A DNA stretch of 64,000 nucleotides from Phenylobacterium sp. SCN 70-31 (GCF_001724605.1 NZ_MEEX01000004.1:396762-460761); one strand, 5' to 3'. Shown: positions 16,643-25,758, counted from the stretch's first letter. Notes: generated from the letters alone by a model not told the origin. Translations and numbers: made by a program.

Positions 16643-18190
16643 TCAGCTCACGGCCCGGGCCTGGCCGGCCCAGTAGGGTTTCCGAAGGTCACGGCGAAGG
16701 ATCTTCCCGGCCGGGTTGCGGGGAATGGTTTCGACGAAGTCCACGCTCTTGGGGGCCTTGTAACCGGCGAGGTGCTGCCGCACCCCCGCGATAACGGCCG
16801 CTTCGTCCCGGGCGGCGCCGGGGCGGATTACGACGATGGCCTTCACCGCTTCGCCCCACCTCGGGTCGGGCACGCCGATCACGGCTGCGTCGGCGATGTC
16901 GGGATTCTTGGCCAGCGCGTTCTCGACCTCGGCCGGATAGATGTTCTCGCCCCCCGAGACGATCATCTCCTTCACCCGGTCGTGGATGTAGAGATAGCCA
17001 TCCTCGTCGAAATAGCCGGCGTCGCCCGTGTGGAGCCAGCCGTTCACGATGGTGCGCGCGGTGGCCTCGGGGTCTTTCCAGTAACCCGGCGTCAGGGCCG
17101 CCGAGCGGGTCAGCACCTCGCCGACCTCACGGGGCGCGCATTCGGTTCCGTCGGGCCGCACCACCTTCACGTCGATGCCGGGCAAGGGCTTGCCGCAGGC
17201 GAGCAGGCGGCTGTCGTCGCGATGGTCCTCGGGCGAGAGCATCGCCACGGCGCTCGAGGCTTCGGTCATGCCGTAGCCCTGGGCGAAATCGCAACGGAAC
17301 ACATCGCGGGCGCGCCGGAGCACCGTCTCGCTGATCGGCGAGCCGCCATAGGTGATGAGCGTGAGCGCAGAGAAGTCGCGCTCTTCGACGCCAGGGACTT
17401 CGAGGCACATCTGGATCATGGCGGGCGCCAGCGCGGCGCGGGTCACGCGTTCGCGCTCGAACATCTCCACGATTTGGGGCGGCCGGAACTGGTCGCAGGT
17501 GAGCATCATGCTGCCCGCCATGAGCGACCTGAGGACGGCGTTCAGACCGTTGACATGAAAGAACGGGGCCGGCGCGAACACGATGTCGTCCGGCCCCACC
17601 GCGTTCCAGGCCAGACGCTCGAGGGCGCCGAAGCTGGCCGCGTAGTTCGCGTGCGTCAGTTGCACGCCCTTGGGGAGGCCCGTGGTCCCGCTGGTGTACA
17701 TCTGGACGAAGACATCGTCCCGATGAGCGGGGAGAAGGGGGTCGTCGGCGATCTGCGCATCGCGCCACGCCGCGTAGGATTGCTGGGACTCGCCGTCGAT
17801 CACGATGACCTGCGCCGGGCCGCGCAGCTTGTCGCGGACCTGGGCGGCGACGTGCGCGAACTCGGCCTCTACGAAGAGCATCTCCGCATCGCCGTGTTCG
17901 AGGATGTAGGCGATCTCGGGCGGGGCCAGGCGCCAGTTGACGGCCAGCAGGACGGTGGACGACTTCAAAGTCCCGCCGAGGATTTCGACATAGGCGGCGG
18001 AGTTCTTCGACATCACCGCCACGCGGGATCCCGGCCGGCAGCCGGCGCCGATCAGGCCCAGCGCCACCTGGTTCGCCCGGCGGTCCAGCGCGCCATAGGA
18101 AAGGTCTGCGCCCTCGAAGCGGCAGGCGATGGCGTCGGGGCGGATGCGCGCCTGCTCGCGCACGAAATCCGCATAAAGTTCGGTGGCCAT
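16643..18190 (-). CDS. Acyl-CoA ligase (AMP-dependent synthetase family)
   Basis: 515 residues, usual length. The ATP-binding loop YTSGTTGLPKG, the GYGMTEASS adenine motif, the hinge-side MIVSGGENIYPAEVE and the C-terminal catalytic Lys in PAGKILRRDLRK are all present. The enzyme makes an acyl-adenylate and then an acyl-CoA in the cytoplasm, committing a carboxylic acid to beta-oxidation-type breakdown. Substrate chain type is not evident. ATG 18190 fits the family N-terminus (TELYADFVREQA); the open frame upstream contains operator-like site F. First gene of a two-gene unit with the GST at 15589. Confidence 0.9.
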   Translation of the reverse strand: MATELYADFVREQARIRPDAIACRFEGADLSYGALDRRANQVALGLIGAGCRPGSRVAVMSKNSAAYVEILGGTLKSSTVLLAVNWRLAPPEIAYILEHGDAEMLFVEAEFAHVAAQVRDKLRGPAQVIVIDGESQQSYAAWRDAQIADDPLLPAHRDDVFVQMYTSGTTGLPKGVQLTHANYAASFGALERLAWNAVGPDDIVFAPAPFFHVNGLNAVLRSLMAGSMMLTCDQFRPPQIVEMFERERVTRAALAPAMIQMCLEVPGVEERDFSALTLITYGGSPISETVLRRARDVFRCDFAQGYGMTEASSAVAMLSPEDHRDDSRLLACGKPLPGIDVKVVRPDGTECAPREVGEVLTRSAALTPGYWKDPEATARTIVNGWLHTGDAGYFDEDGYLYIHDRVKEMIVSGGENIYPAEVENALAKNPDIADAAVIGVPDPRWGEAVKAIVVIRPGAARDEAAVIAGVRQHLAGYKAPKSVDFVETIPRNPAGKILRRDLRKPYWAGQARAVS

Positions 18191-18215
18191 TCGGCGTTTC
18201 TCCCTCTCCTTATGC

Positions 18216-18237
18216 GAACCGAAATTCCTATTTCGGT
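18216..18237. promoter_or_regulatory. Operator-like site F, upstream of the acyl-CoA ligase
   Basis: Bases 18216-18234 read GAACCGAAATTCCTATTTC. Overlapping, 18218-18237 is a perfect 8-4-8 dyad, ACCGAAAT-TCCT-ATTTCGGT, the most symmetrical of the seven sites. It begins 26 bases upstream of the ligase start codon. Confidence 0.6.
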
Positions 18238-18361
18238 CAAGGCGGAAATGCGGGGCTTCCCGAGAATTCCTTGGCGCGGCTGGAGACGAAAACCGCAAGA
18301 GCTGGAGAGGTGGAGAAACGCGGGGCGAGGATTCCGCAGGGGCGGAGGCGTCTGCGGACTT

Positions 18362-19072
18362 TCAGCGGGGGACTACGATCCCCGATGTGGGCTGAGTCGC
18401 CGCCTGGGCGGCTTCGCGCTCGGCCATCAGGCGGATCACCTCGCGCTCGGCGGCCCGGACCATGGTGACGGCCGCGGCGGCCGCCCCCTCGCCGTCGCGC
18501 GTCTCGATCGCGCCGACGACGGCTTTCCACAGGCCGACCGACTCGCGGCGGCGTTCGGGTCGGTTGAAAACGGCGAAGTGGAGCAGGGCGCGGCGATTCA
18601 GGCGCTCGGTCTCGGCGATCAGGGTGCGGTTGCGCGCCGCCATGTAGACGCTGGCGACGAGGGTGTTCCGCGCCTCCATGAAGTCGGGCTGCTCGGCGTC
18701 GCGGGCGACTGCGGCCGACAGGGCGTCGAAGGCGGTTCGGACAATGGACAGTTCGTCGGCGGTCGCGCGCGTCGCGGCCAGGCGGCAGGCATGGCCGAAG
18801 AGAAGGCCTCGCAACTCGTAGATCTCTTGCGTCTCGTCGACCGAGAGGTCGGTGACGATCACACCGCGCCGGGGGCGGAACTGCACCAGCCCCTCGCGGG
18901 CCAGCAGGTGAAACGCCTCGCGCACGGGCCCCCGGCTGACGCCGAAACGCGCCGCGATCTCGGGCTCGGGCAGACGCGCGCCGGGCTGGTAGTCGCCGCC
19001 CAGGATCGCATGGGTGAGCCGCCGCGCGATCTGTTCGGGCAGGGATTCGTCGCTGAGGAGATCCTGGCTCAA
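18362..19072 (-). CDS. GntR-family regulator, FadR/FCD subfamily
   Basis: 236 residues. The winged helix occupies about 1-75: LPEQIARRLTHAI, then PGARLPEPEIAARFGVSRGPVREAFHLLAREGLV, which is the GntR signature. The rest is an all-helical FCD ligand domain of the type that binds small carboxylates with a metal. The start appears to be TTG at 19072 with AGGA six bases upstream, just next to a duplicated 15-base sequence. It sits between the acyl-CoA ligase and the end of the long minus-strand operon, so it may respond to an organic acid intermediate of the same pathway; this is inference. Confidence 0.8.
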   Translation of the reverse strand: MSQDLLSDESLPEQIARRLTHAILGGDYQPGARLPEPEIAARFGVSRGPVREAFHLLAREGLVQFRPRRGVIVTDLSVDETQEIYELRGLLFGHACRLAATRATADELSIVRTAFDALSAAVARDAEQPDFMEARNTLVASVYMAARNRTLIAETERLNRRALLHFAVFNRPERRRESVGLWKAVVGAIETRDGEGAAAAAVTMVRAAEREVIRLMAEREAAQAATQPTSGIVVPR

Positions 19073-19091
19073 AAGCGATCCTGGCTCAAAA
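19060..19091. repeat. Short direct repeat at the GntR gene start
   Basis: The 15 bases GATCCTGGCTCAAAA occur twice (19060-19074 and 19077-19091), a 17-base period. The first copy spans the TTG start and first codons of the GntR gene; the second lies just upstream. It may be a local duplication or a pair of half-sites for autoregulation. Confidence 0.45.
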
Positions 19092-19221
19092 TTCGACCCT
19101 GAGCGGCGCTCTGCGGACCGGACGGCCCGGCGTTTCGAGACCTGAAGCTATCTCGACTCGCCGGGTCGCGTCACGTGGACCCGAGCGGGACCCATCGCTC
19201 GCCATCCTGAGGGCAAGCATC

Positions 19222-20562
19222 CTAGTCGCGCCGGGCCTCGGCCAGGCCGGCCTCGAGGTTGCGGCCGCACAGATAGAAATGGACCGCCGCCCAGAGGTGC
19301 GCTCCCGCAAAAATGATGAGGGAGTAGCGCAGGGATTCCTGGCCCAGCGATGGCCGTAGCATGTCGCTGAAGACGCCGATCAGCATGGGACCGATCCCGA
19401 GACCGAAGAGGTTCACGCAGAGCATCTTGACCGCTGCCGCGACCGAGCGCATCCGCAGCCGGGCCAGGCTCTGGACCAGGGCGAGGGATGGGCCGAGGTA
19501 GAAGCCGCTCAGAAACGCCGGCAGGGCGAACAGCGCCAGGGCCACATAGGGCGAGGACGAGAGGAAGGCCGCGATCTGGAACGGGATCATGACGAGCTGG
19601 CTCACCGCGATCATCCAGACGCCCCACGGCACGCGCCGCTGCTGGAGCCTGTCGGTCAGCCACCCGCCGGTGACGGCGCCGAGGCCGCCCATGACCCCGA
19701 AGACGCCGGCCAGCATCACGCCGACCTGGGCCGGCGTCAGCCCGAACGAGCGCATGAAGAAGGCCGGCTGCCACTGGCCCATGCCGTACGAGATGGTGGC
19801 GGCCACCATCGAGGCGGCGATCAGGTGGCGCATGGCCCGGTTGGACCAGAAGTAGGCGACCGATTCGCGCAGGGGCGGCGGCTCGACCGCGGCCGAGGCG
19901 CGGCCCTCGGAGAAGCCGCGCGGCGCCTCCTTCAGGAAAAAATGCACCGCCAGGGCCAGCAGAACGCCGGGCAGGCCCACCACGAAGAACGCGGCGCGCC
20001 ATCCGTACTGGTGCGCGACGAACCCGCCCAGGACGAGACCCAGCAGCATCCCGACGTTGGCGCCCAGCGCGATGATCGACATCACGCCCGAACGTTTCTC
20101 GGGCGGGTAGTAGTCGGCCAGGATCGAGTGGCTGGAGGGATTCACGCCCGCCTCGCCGATGCCGACGCCGAAGCGCGCCAGCAGCAGGTGCCAGAAGTTC
20201 TGGGCCAGGCCGCAGATCGCGGTCATGGCCGAGAACGTCGCCAGCGAGAAGGTGATGATGGTCTTGCGGCCGCCGCGGTCGGCCATCATGGCCAGCGGCA
20301 GGCCGAGGGTGACGTAGAAGGCGGCGAAGGCCAATCCGCCCAGGAAGCCGAGCTGGGTGTCCGAAAGGCCGAACTCCAGCTTGATGGGCTCGGCCAGGAT
20401 CGAGACGATCTGGCGATCCATGATGCTGAAGGTGAAGGCCAGGAACAGCAGGACCAGCGCCGTGCGCCGCTGGCGCAGGAAGCCGGGGTCGTGGGTGGGC
20501 GCAGGACGCTGGGTTTCAGGCATGGTGACAGGCGCCGCGTCTGCGGCCACGGATTCCGTCAT
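19222..20562 (-). CDS. MFS transporter
   Basis: 446 residues with a 30-residue cytoplasmic start and 12 membrane helices. It shares with the transporter at 11254 the helix 1 segment MDRQIVSILAEPI, the ADRGGRK loop after helix 2 and GIGEAGVNPSSHSILADY. The ATG at 20562 follows GGGAGGAAT. It is the last gene of the minus-strand operon that begins with the TonB-dependent receptor, 35 bases after the DUF2855 gene. Paired with an outer-membrane receptor in one operon, it may complete uptake by crossing the inner membrane; export cannot be excluded. Confidence 0.88.
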   Translation of the reverse strand: MTESVAADAAPVTMPETQRPAPTHDPGFLRQRRTALVLLFLAFTFSIMDRQIVSILAEPIKLEFGLSDTQLGFLGGLAFAAFYVTLGLPLAMMADRGGRKTIITFSLATFSAMTAICGLAQNFWHLLLARFGVGIGEAGVNPSSHSILADYYPPEKRSGVMSIIALGANVGMLLGLVLGGFVAHQYGWRAAFFVVGLPGVLLALAVHFFLKEAPRGFSEGRASAAVEPPPLRESVAYFWSNRAMRHLIAASMVAATISYGMGQWQPAFFMRSFGLTPAQVGVMLAGVFGVMGGLGAVTGGWLTDRLQQRRVPWGVWMIAVSQLVMIPFQIAAFLSSSPYVALALFALPAFLSGFYLGPSLALVQSLARLRMRSVAAAVKMLCVNLFGLGIGPMLIGVFSDMLRPSLGQESLRYSLIIFAGAHLWAAVHFYLCGRNLEAGLAEARRD

Positions 20563-20597
20563 GATGATTCCTCCCCTGCCGCCGCGCGTTCGCGCGG

Positions 20598-21701
20598 TCA
20601 GCCGTTGTCGTCGTGTAAGTTGAGCATCAGCACGCGCTCGGGCCCGACGCGCCCCGCCAACAAGTCTGTCCACGCCCGCCGGCACGCTTCGGCGCCTCCG
20701 ACCGCCTCGACGGTCCGGAGGTGGGCGGTGGCGCGCGCGATGCGCAGGGCCTCGACCTGAGCCCGCTGACGCATCACGCCGGGACCCCATTCCGCATCGC
20801 GCTTGGCGGCCTGACCGGGACCGAAGAAGAACGTCGGCTTGGGGCCCGGCAGATCGGCTCTCTGGCCCCGCTTGTCCCAGTGCGTGACGCCCACGACGCA
20901 GCTGTGGGTCAGCCGGTCGCGGAAGTGGCCGTGGACCCGGGCCCGGACCTCGGCCGACCCGGCCATATCGACCACGACGGTGGGAACCTGCGGGTCCAGC
21001 GTCTCGATCTCGTCGTAGCTCACCACCTGGTCGCAGACGTCCAGAGATCCCACGAAGTCCCGGTTGCCAGCCGAGGTCGCGCCGACCACGCGCACGGGCT
21101 TGCCGTCGCGCCGGCCGGCGAGGTCGGCCAGGCCGAAGCCCGTCTTGGACGAAGCGCTGAGCACCAGGAGCTGACGCGCCCCGAACCAGTCGTTGTCGGC
21201 CAGGAAGTCGTCGATCATGAAGCTGGTGGTGAACAGGGGGACCAGGGCCGAGCGCTCGGCCTCCAGGCCGGCCAGTTCCGGCGGGTCGGCGCGGGTGCGC
21301 TGATAGCGATTGTAGACGTCGGCCAGTCCCTGGCGGTGCGCGGCGACGTCGGCGAAGCCCCGCTCGCTCACCTCGCCGGGTTCGAGCACCGCGTGCGAGG
21401 CCATGGGCAGGAAGCCCCAGATGCGCTCGCCCTCGGCCAGGGCCTCGCAACGGGAGCGGACCACGGTGGCGAACCCCCAGACCGGCAGCACACCCCACGG
21501 CTCGGGGCAGGGGAAGAACCGCCAGTAGCCCAACATGTCGCCCGAGACGGCGTAGCTGACGTTGTTGGCGGTCAGGGCGAACGTGTCGATCCGCGCCAGC
21601 ACCTGGCCCGGCGCCAGGTCGGGCAAGGCGTGTTCGGTGATCCGGCTGCGGGCGAAGTCGTCGCGGACGACCTCGATCTGCTTAAGGGTCGGGTCGGGCA
21701 T
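20598..21701 (-). CDS. DUF2855-family, medium-chain-reductase-like protein
   Basis: 367 residues. The N-terminal half resembles the substrate domain of the MDR (quinone oxidoreductase) fold: PDLAPGQVLARIDTFALTANNVSYA, then VLPVWGFATVV. In the second half LVLSASSKTGFGLADL occupies the nucleotide-binding strand-loop position, though the classical GxGxxG is degenerate. I recognise the family as DUF2855, which has no established reaction. A reductase or crotonyl-CoA-reductase-like role is an inference from fold. It starts two bases before the preceding small membrane protein gene ends (start 21701, stop 21704), tight operon spacing. Confidence 0.7.
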   Translation of the reverse strand: MPDPTLKQIEVVRDDFARSRITEHALPDLAPGQVLARIDTFALTANNVSYAVSGDMLGYWRFFPCPEPWGVLPVWGFATVVRSRCEALAEGERIWGFLPMASHAVLEPGEVSERGFADVAAHRQGLADVYNRYQRTRADPPELAGLEAERSALVPLFTTSFMIDDFLADNDWFGARQLLVLSASSKTGFGLADLAGRRDGKPVRVVGATSAGNRDFVGSLDVCDQVVSYDEIETLDPQVPTVVVDMAGSAEVRARVHGHFRDRLTHSCVVGVTHWDKRGQRADLPGPKPTFFFGPGQAAKRDAEWGPGVMRQRAQVEALRIARATAHLRTVEAVGGAEACRRAWTDLLAGRVGPERVLMLNLHDDNG

Positions 21702-21703
21702 GG

Positions 21704-22135
21704 TCAGGCCTTCCGGCGCAGCGAGAGGGCGAGGAACAGCGCGGTCAGCGGGAAGACGACCAGGCTGGTGTAGTGCTCGGGCGGGTGGTGTCCGGACGAC
21801 GGGGGCGCATAGACCCACCACCGGGCGATCAGCATCCCGCGCTCCATCAGGAGCATCAGCAGGAACAGCGGCGTCAGCGCCGGATAGCGCAGGGCCACGA
21901 CCAGCAGGACGATGCCGAAGGGGATCTGGGTGGCGCCTTTCCAGGCGAAGAGGCCCACCACAGACTCCCGGCGGGCGCCCATTTCCAGGCCCGCGATCAC
22001 GCCCGCGCCCCCGTCCGGCAGGTAGCTGTGGATCAGGCCCGGCACGATGGTGAGCAGCGCCATGAGTCCCAGGAAGATCCGGGCCGCCCGGCCGTCGTAG
22101 CCTTCGCCTTCCAGCCGCGGCAGGAGGGGATTCAT
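21704..22135 (-). CDS. Small integral membrane protein of unknown function
   Basis: 143 residues with about four hydrophobic helices (FLGLMALLTIVPGLI, IPFGIVLLVVALRY, LTPLFLLMLLMERGML, LVVFPLTALFLALSL). No catalytic motif is visible. Its ATG overlaps the stop of the upstream dehalogenase-like gene (ATGA at 22132-22135), and the DUF2855 gene starts two bases after it, so it is firmly part of the operon. Conserved acidic and Arg residues near the helix ends could line a channel or bind a partner. I do not recognise the family with certainty. Confidence 0.65.
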   Translation of the reverse strand: MNPLLPRLEGEGYDGRAARIFLGLMALLTIVPGLIHSYLPDGGAGVIAGLEMGARRESVVGLFAWKGATQIPFGIVLLVVALRYPALTPLFLLMLLMERGMLIARWWVYAPPSSGHHPPEHYTSLVVFPLTALFLALSLRRKA

Positions 22136-23034
22136 GCCGTCCTCGCGATGAAGGCGTTGATGTGCTCGACCAGTTCGTTGGGCACGTCCTCCTGCAGGAA
22201 ATGGCCGGCGGTGGGGAACACGTGGTGCGGCTGGCCCTTGGCGCCGGCGATGCTGTTCTGCAGCTTCACGTTCCCCCCGCGGGCGACGGGATCCATGCCG
22301 CCCCAGAGGGTCAGAAAGGGGCGGTCGTAGGCGCAAAGCTTCGGCCACGCCGCCTGGTTCAGAGGCGCGCCGGGGTTGTCGGGCTGGACCGCGATCAGCA
22401 CCGGGAACTGGGTGACGCCCGCCTCGTAGCTCGGGTCGGGGAACGGGGCCTGGTAGGCGGCGGCCTCGGCGTCGGACATGGCGTGCGCCTTGGCGGGGCC
22501 GAACCGGTCCCATGGGAAGGCGGTGGCGTTGCGCATGACGCCCACCCACATCTTCATGAACTCGCTCTCGCCCTCGCCCCGCGGAAGGCCGGTGTTGGCG
22601 GCGATCACGCGGGCGAATCGCTCGGGGTGCTGGGAGACCAGGTAGAGGCCGATGGTGCCGCCCCAGTCCTGGCAGAAGAGGGTGATGTCCTTCAGGTCCA
22701 TCGCCATCAGCCAGTCGGCCATCCACTGATAGTGGCGGGCCAGGGTGTAGTCCGCCTTGTGCGCCGGCTTGTCCGAACGCCCGCAGCCCACCAGATCCAC
22801 CGCGATCACCCGGTGGCCGGCGGCCACAAGGCCGGGGATCATCTTGCGATAGAGAAAGCTCCAGGAGGGGTTGCCGTGCATCAGCAGGACGGGCGCGGCG
22901 TCGCGTGGCCCTTCGTCCACACAGGCGATGCGCAGGGGTGTCCCGTCGCCGGCGTCGATCTCGGTGTAGTGCGCGGCGTAGGGGAAGTCCGGCAGGTTCT
23001 CGAACCGGCTGTCGGGCGTGCGTACGATGTCCAT
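22132..23034 (-). CDS. Haloalkane dehalogenase-like alpha/beta hydrolase
   Basis: 300 residues, usual length for haloalkane dehalogenases of the DhlA-like group. The oxyanion segment is HGNPSWSFLYRKMIP (53-67). The nucleophile is D113 in CQDWGG, with W114 directly after it, the halide-stabilising Trp in DhlA. The catalytic His is H278 (TAGHFLQED). Known enzymes release halide from haloalkanes through a covalent alkyl-enzyme ester; close relatives without proven dehalogenase activity also exist. Cytoplasmic, no signal peptide. A paralogue lies immediately upstream in the operon (23073). The stop overlaps the next start by four bases. Confidence 0.8.
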   Translation of the reverse strand: MDIVRTPDSRFENLPDFPYAAHYTEIDAGDGTPLRIACVDEGPRDAAPVLLMHGNPSWSFLYRKMIPGLVAAGHRVIAVDLVGCGRSDKPAHKADYTLARHYQWMADWLMAMDLKDITLFCQDWGGTIGLYLVSQHPERFARVIAANTGLPRGEGESEFMKMWVGVMRNATAFPWDRFGPAKAHAMSDAEAAAYQAPFPDPSYEAGVTQFPVLIAVQPDNPGAPLNQAAWPKLCAYDRPFLTLWGGMDPVARGGNVKLQNSIAGAKGQPHHVFPTAGHFLQEDVPNELVEHINAFIARTA

Positions 23035-23072
23035 GGGATCCGTCTTCTTGCGGGGAGTGTGGGCGGGGCGAG

Positions 23073-24119
23073 CTAGGCGCGGGCGTGCTTCAGGACGAGT
23101 TCGGCGATGCGGGCGCCGTGGGTGTCCTGGAGGAAGTGGCCGGCGTCGGGCAGCAGGTCGAAGGTGGCGTGCGGGTAGCGTCCGGCCCAGGCGCGGCCCC
23201 AGGCCTCGGGAAACACCTCGTCCTCGGCGCCCCAGATGAAGTGGATCGGCCGGGTCCAGCCGAGCAGGGTTTCGAAGTGGCGGGCCTGATCGGCCGCCGC
23301 GCCGCCCTCCGGGTTGTCGAACGGAATCGAGAGGGGGAACCGGCGGGCGCCGGCGTGCCCGGCGTGGCCCAGGCCCTCGAAGGGGGCGTCATAGGCCCGG
23401 CGGACGGCGTCGTCGGAGGGCGAGAGCGCCGGGGCCGGCTGGCCCCCCGCCATCGCCGCGAGCGCCTCGCGGGTCGTGCGCCCGGTGGCGGCCATCATCA
23501 GCCAGCCGATGGTCAGGCGCTCGGGCACATTGCCGGCGTAGAAGCCTCCGGGATGCCAGCCGGCGTTCCAGCGCCGGACCGCCGGCGTGTAGTCGAAGGC
23601 GTCGTGGTGCAGCCAGGTGTTCATGACCACCAGGCGGGCGAAGCGCTCCGGGAACTCGGCGGCCTGGGCCAGCCCGATCGGGCCGCCCCAATCCTGGCAG
23701 AAGAGAGTGATGTCGCGCAGGTCCAGTTCGGCGACGAGCTGGGCCATGGCGCGCACGTGGCGCGCGATCGAGTACCAGCTGTCCAGGATCACCTTGTCCG
23801 ACCGGCCGAAGCCGATGTGGTCGGGCGCCACGCACCGGTACCCCGCCGCCGCCAGTGCGGCGACGAGGTGGCGGTTCAGGTAGCTCCAGGTCGGCATGCC
23901 GTGCATCAGCAGGGCGACCGGGCCGTCCGACGGACCGGCCTCCACATAGTGCATGCGCAGGCCGTCGATCTCGACGTAGCGGGGCGCCCACGGATAATCG
24001 GGCAGCCCCTCGAACGCGGGCTCGGGCGCGCGGACGAAGGGGACGCCGGCGTAGGTCTCGTGCACTTCGAGCCGATCCGCCGGCGCGTGCGCCTCAGCCA
24101 GGCCAGTAGATATATTCAT
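23073..24119 (-). CDS. Haloalkane dehalogenase-like alpha/beta hydrolase (second copy)
   Basis: 348 residues. HGMPTWSYLNRHL gives the oxyanion region, D133 in CQDWGGPIGL is the nucleophile, W134 the halide-side Trp, and DAGHFLQD holds the catalytic His. The cap region differs from the copy at 22132 (it has a longer insert with several Trp and His), pointing to another substrate. The ATG at 24119 overlaps the end of the sulfatase gene by 26 bases; the family N-terminus would also fit a GTG start 54 bases later. Same operon as the sulfatase, so hydrolysis may follow desulfation. Confidence 0.78.
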   Translation of the reverse strand: MNISTGLAEAHAPADRLEVHETYAGVPFVRAPEPAFEGLPDYPWAPRYVEIDGLRMHYVEAGPSDGPVALLMHGMPTWSYLNRHLVAALAAAGYRCVAPDHIGFGRSDKVILDSWYSIARHVRAMAQLVAELDLRDITLFCQDWGGPIGLAQAAEFPERFARLVVMNTWLHHDAFDYTPAVRRWNAGWHPGGFYAGNVPERLTIGWLMMAATGRTTREALAAMAGGQPAPALSPSDDAVRRAYDAPFEGLGHAGHAGARRFPLSIPFDNPEGGAAADQARHFETLLGWTRPIHFIWGAEDEVFPEAWGRAWAGRYPHATFDLLPDAGHFLQDTHGARIAELVLKHARA

Positions 24120-25758
24120 CGGCTGTCGTCGCCTTCTCTTCGAGCGTCTTGTCGATCGTCACCGGCATGGCGCCGGTGGCGGGGAACAGGGCCGAGCGTC
24201 CGCCGCGGCGGTGCTCGGCTATGGCCGCCTTGAGTTCGGCGACCTTGGCGGGGTTGGAGGCCGCCAGATTGGTCTGCTCGGTCGGGTCCACGGCGACATG
24301 GAACAGCCAGTCCTTCTTCGGATTGTCCGAGGTCTGGAGTTTCCAGCCGTCCTTGAGCACCGCGAGGTAGAAGCCGTCCTGCCAGAAGATGGCCTGGTGA
24401 GGCGGCGCGGCCGGCCGCGGGCCCATCAGCCAGGGGAGCAGGTTCTTGCCGTCGATCGGTCGGTCGGTGGGCGGCGTGGTCCCGGCGGCTGCGGCCACGG
24501 TGGGCAGGAAGTCGATGTGGCTGACGGGGTCCTCCAGCCGCGTGCCCGGCTGGATCCTGCCCGGCCACGAGATGAAGTAGGGCACCCGGATGCCGCCTTC
24601 GAAGAAGGTCAGCTTCCAGCCGCGGTAGGGCTTGTTGACGTCGGGCAGGCCGATATAGCCGGCGCCGCCGTTGTCGCTGGTGAAGACCACGATGGTGTTG
24701 TCCGCCAGGCCCTCCTCGCGGAGCGTCTGCATCACGCGGCCGACGCTGCGGTCCAGGGCGCGCACCATGGAAGCGTACACCCTCAGACGGTGATCCTGGA
24801 TGTGCGACAGGGCGTCATAATCGGCCTTGGACGCCTGTAGCGGGCTGTGGACGCCCCAATGGGCCAGGTAGAGGAAGAACGGCCGGTTCCTGTTGGCCTT
24901 GATCACCTTCACCGCTTCGTCGGTGTAGTAGTCGGTGAGGTAGCCGCGCGGCGAGAACACCGGCCCGTCGTTGAACGAGGCCGCGTGGGTCATCCGAGCC
25001 CAGATGAACTTGTCGATCGGATCGAACGGCAGCTTGGCGTTCACCACCTGAGGGTCGTCCTCGGGCAGGTACAGCCCGCTCGCCATCAGTAGGCTCTCGT
25101 CGAAGCCCTGGGCGTTGGCGCCGAACTCCTTACCGCCGCCCAGATGCCATTTGCCGATATGGGCCGTGTGATAGCCGCGGGCCTTCAGCACCTCGGCGAC
25201 CGTGATCTCGGAGCCCGGAAGCCCTTGCTCGGCCATGGGCGGCTGCGCGGCTTCCGCCTTGGCGTCGCGGAGCATGTCGTGGGGCCGCGAGCCGTCGTTG
25301 TAGAACATCGTCATGATGCGCTGCATGCCGCCGGGCGTGGGCGTGAATTCGAACCCGTGCCGGGTGGGATAACGGCCGGTCAGCAGCATGGCCCGGGACG
25401 GCGCGCACGCCGCGGTGCCCGAATAGGCCTGGGACATGATCGCGCCGCTGGCGGCCAGGGCGTCGATGTTGGGCGTGGGGACCGTACCGCCCGCGACACC
25501 GCCGCCGAACGTCGAGAGGTCGTTGATCCCCAGGTCGTCGGCCAGGATGAAGACGATATTGGGCGGCCGGTCTCCGGCCACGGGCGCGTCCGGACCGCGG
25601 TTCCAGGCCACCTCGATGTTGGCGACCGGATTTTCCTTCCCGCGCGACCCCACCACGAACAGGATGATCGAACGGAAGTTGGCGGCCGCGACCGCGCCCA
25701 GGGCCACCACGACCAGCAGGACCGCGCCCAGGGTGATCAGGGTCTTGCGCGCCCTCAT
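24094..25758 (-). CDS. Membrane-anchored sulfatase (formylglycine type)
   Basis: 554 residues. The first 37 residues hold a hydrophobic helix (TLITLGAVLLVVVALGAVAAA) without a clear cleavage site, so it may be tethered to the inner membrane facing the periplasm. Metal ligands D74 and D75 are in FILADDLG. The sulfatase signature is C118-A-P-S-R122, and GKWHLG plus TSDNGG follow. It is a paralogue of the sulfatase at 3714: both have GGGVAGG, TPNIDA, FEFTPTP and end in a Y-[VI]-YW tail. Its ATG overlaps the stop of the DUF1330-like gene (ATGA). The sulfated substrate is unknown. Confidence 0.88.
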   Translation of the reverse strand: MRARKTLITLGAVLLVVVALGAVAAANFRSIILFVVGSRGKENPVANIEVAWNRGPDAPVAGDRPPNIVFILADDLGINDLSTFGGGVAGGTVPTPNIDALAASGAIMSQAYSGTAACAPSRAMLLTGRYPTRHGFEFTPTPGGMQRIMTMFYNDGSRPHDMLRDAKAEAAQPPMAEQGLPGSEITVAEVLKARGYHTAHIGKWHLGGGKEFGANAQGFDESLLMASGLYLPEDDPQVVNAKLPFDPIDKFIWARMTHAASFNDGPVFSPRGYLTDYYTDEAVKVIKANRNRPFFLYLAHWGVHSPLQASKADYDALSHIQDHRLRVYASMVRALDRSVGRVMQTLREEGLADNTIVVFTSDNGGAGYIGLPDVNKPYRGWKLTFFEGGIRVPYFISWPGRIQPGTRLEDPVSHIDFLPTVAAAAGTTPPTDRPIDGKNLLPWLMGPRPAAPPHQAIFWQDGFYLAVLKDGWKLQTSDNPKKDWLFHVAVDPTEQTNLAASNPAKVAELKAAIAEHRRGGRSALFPATGAMPVTIDKTLEEKATTADEYIYWPG

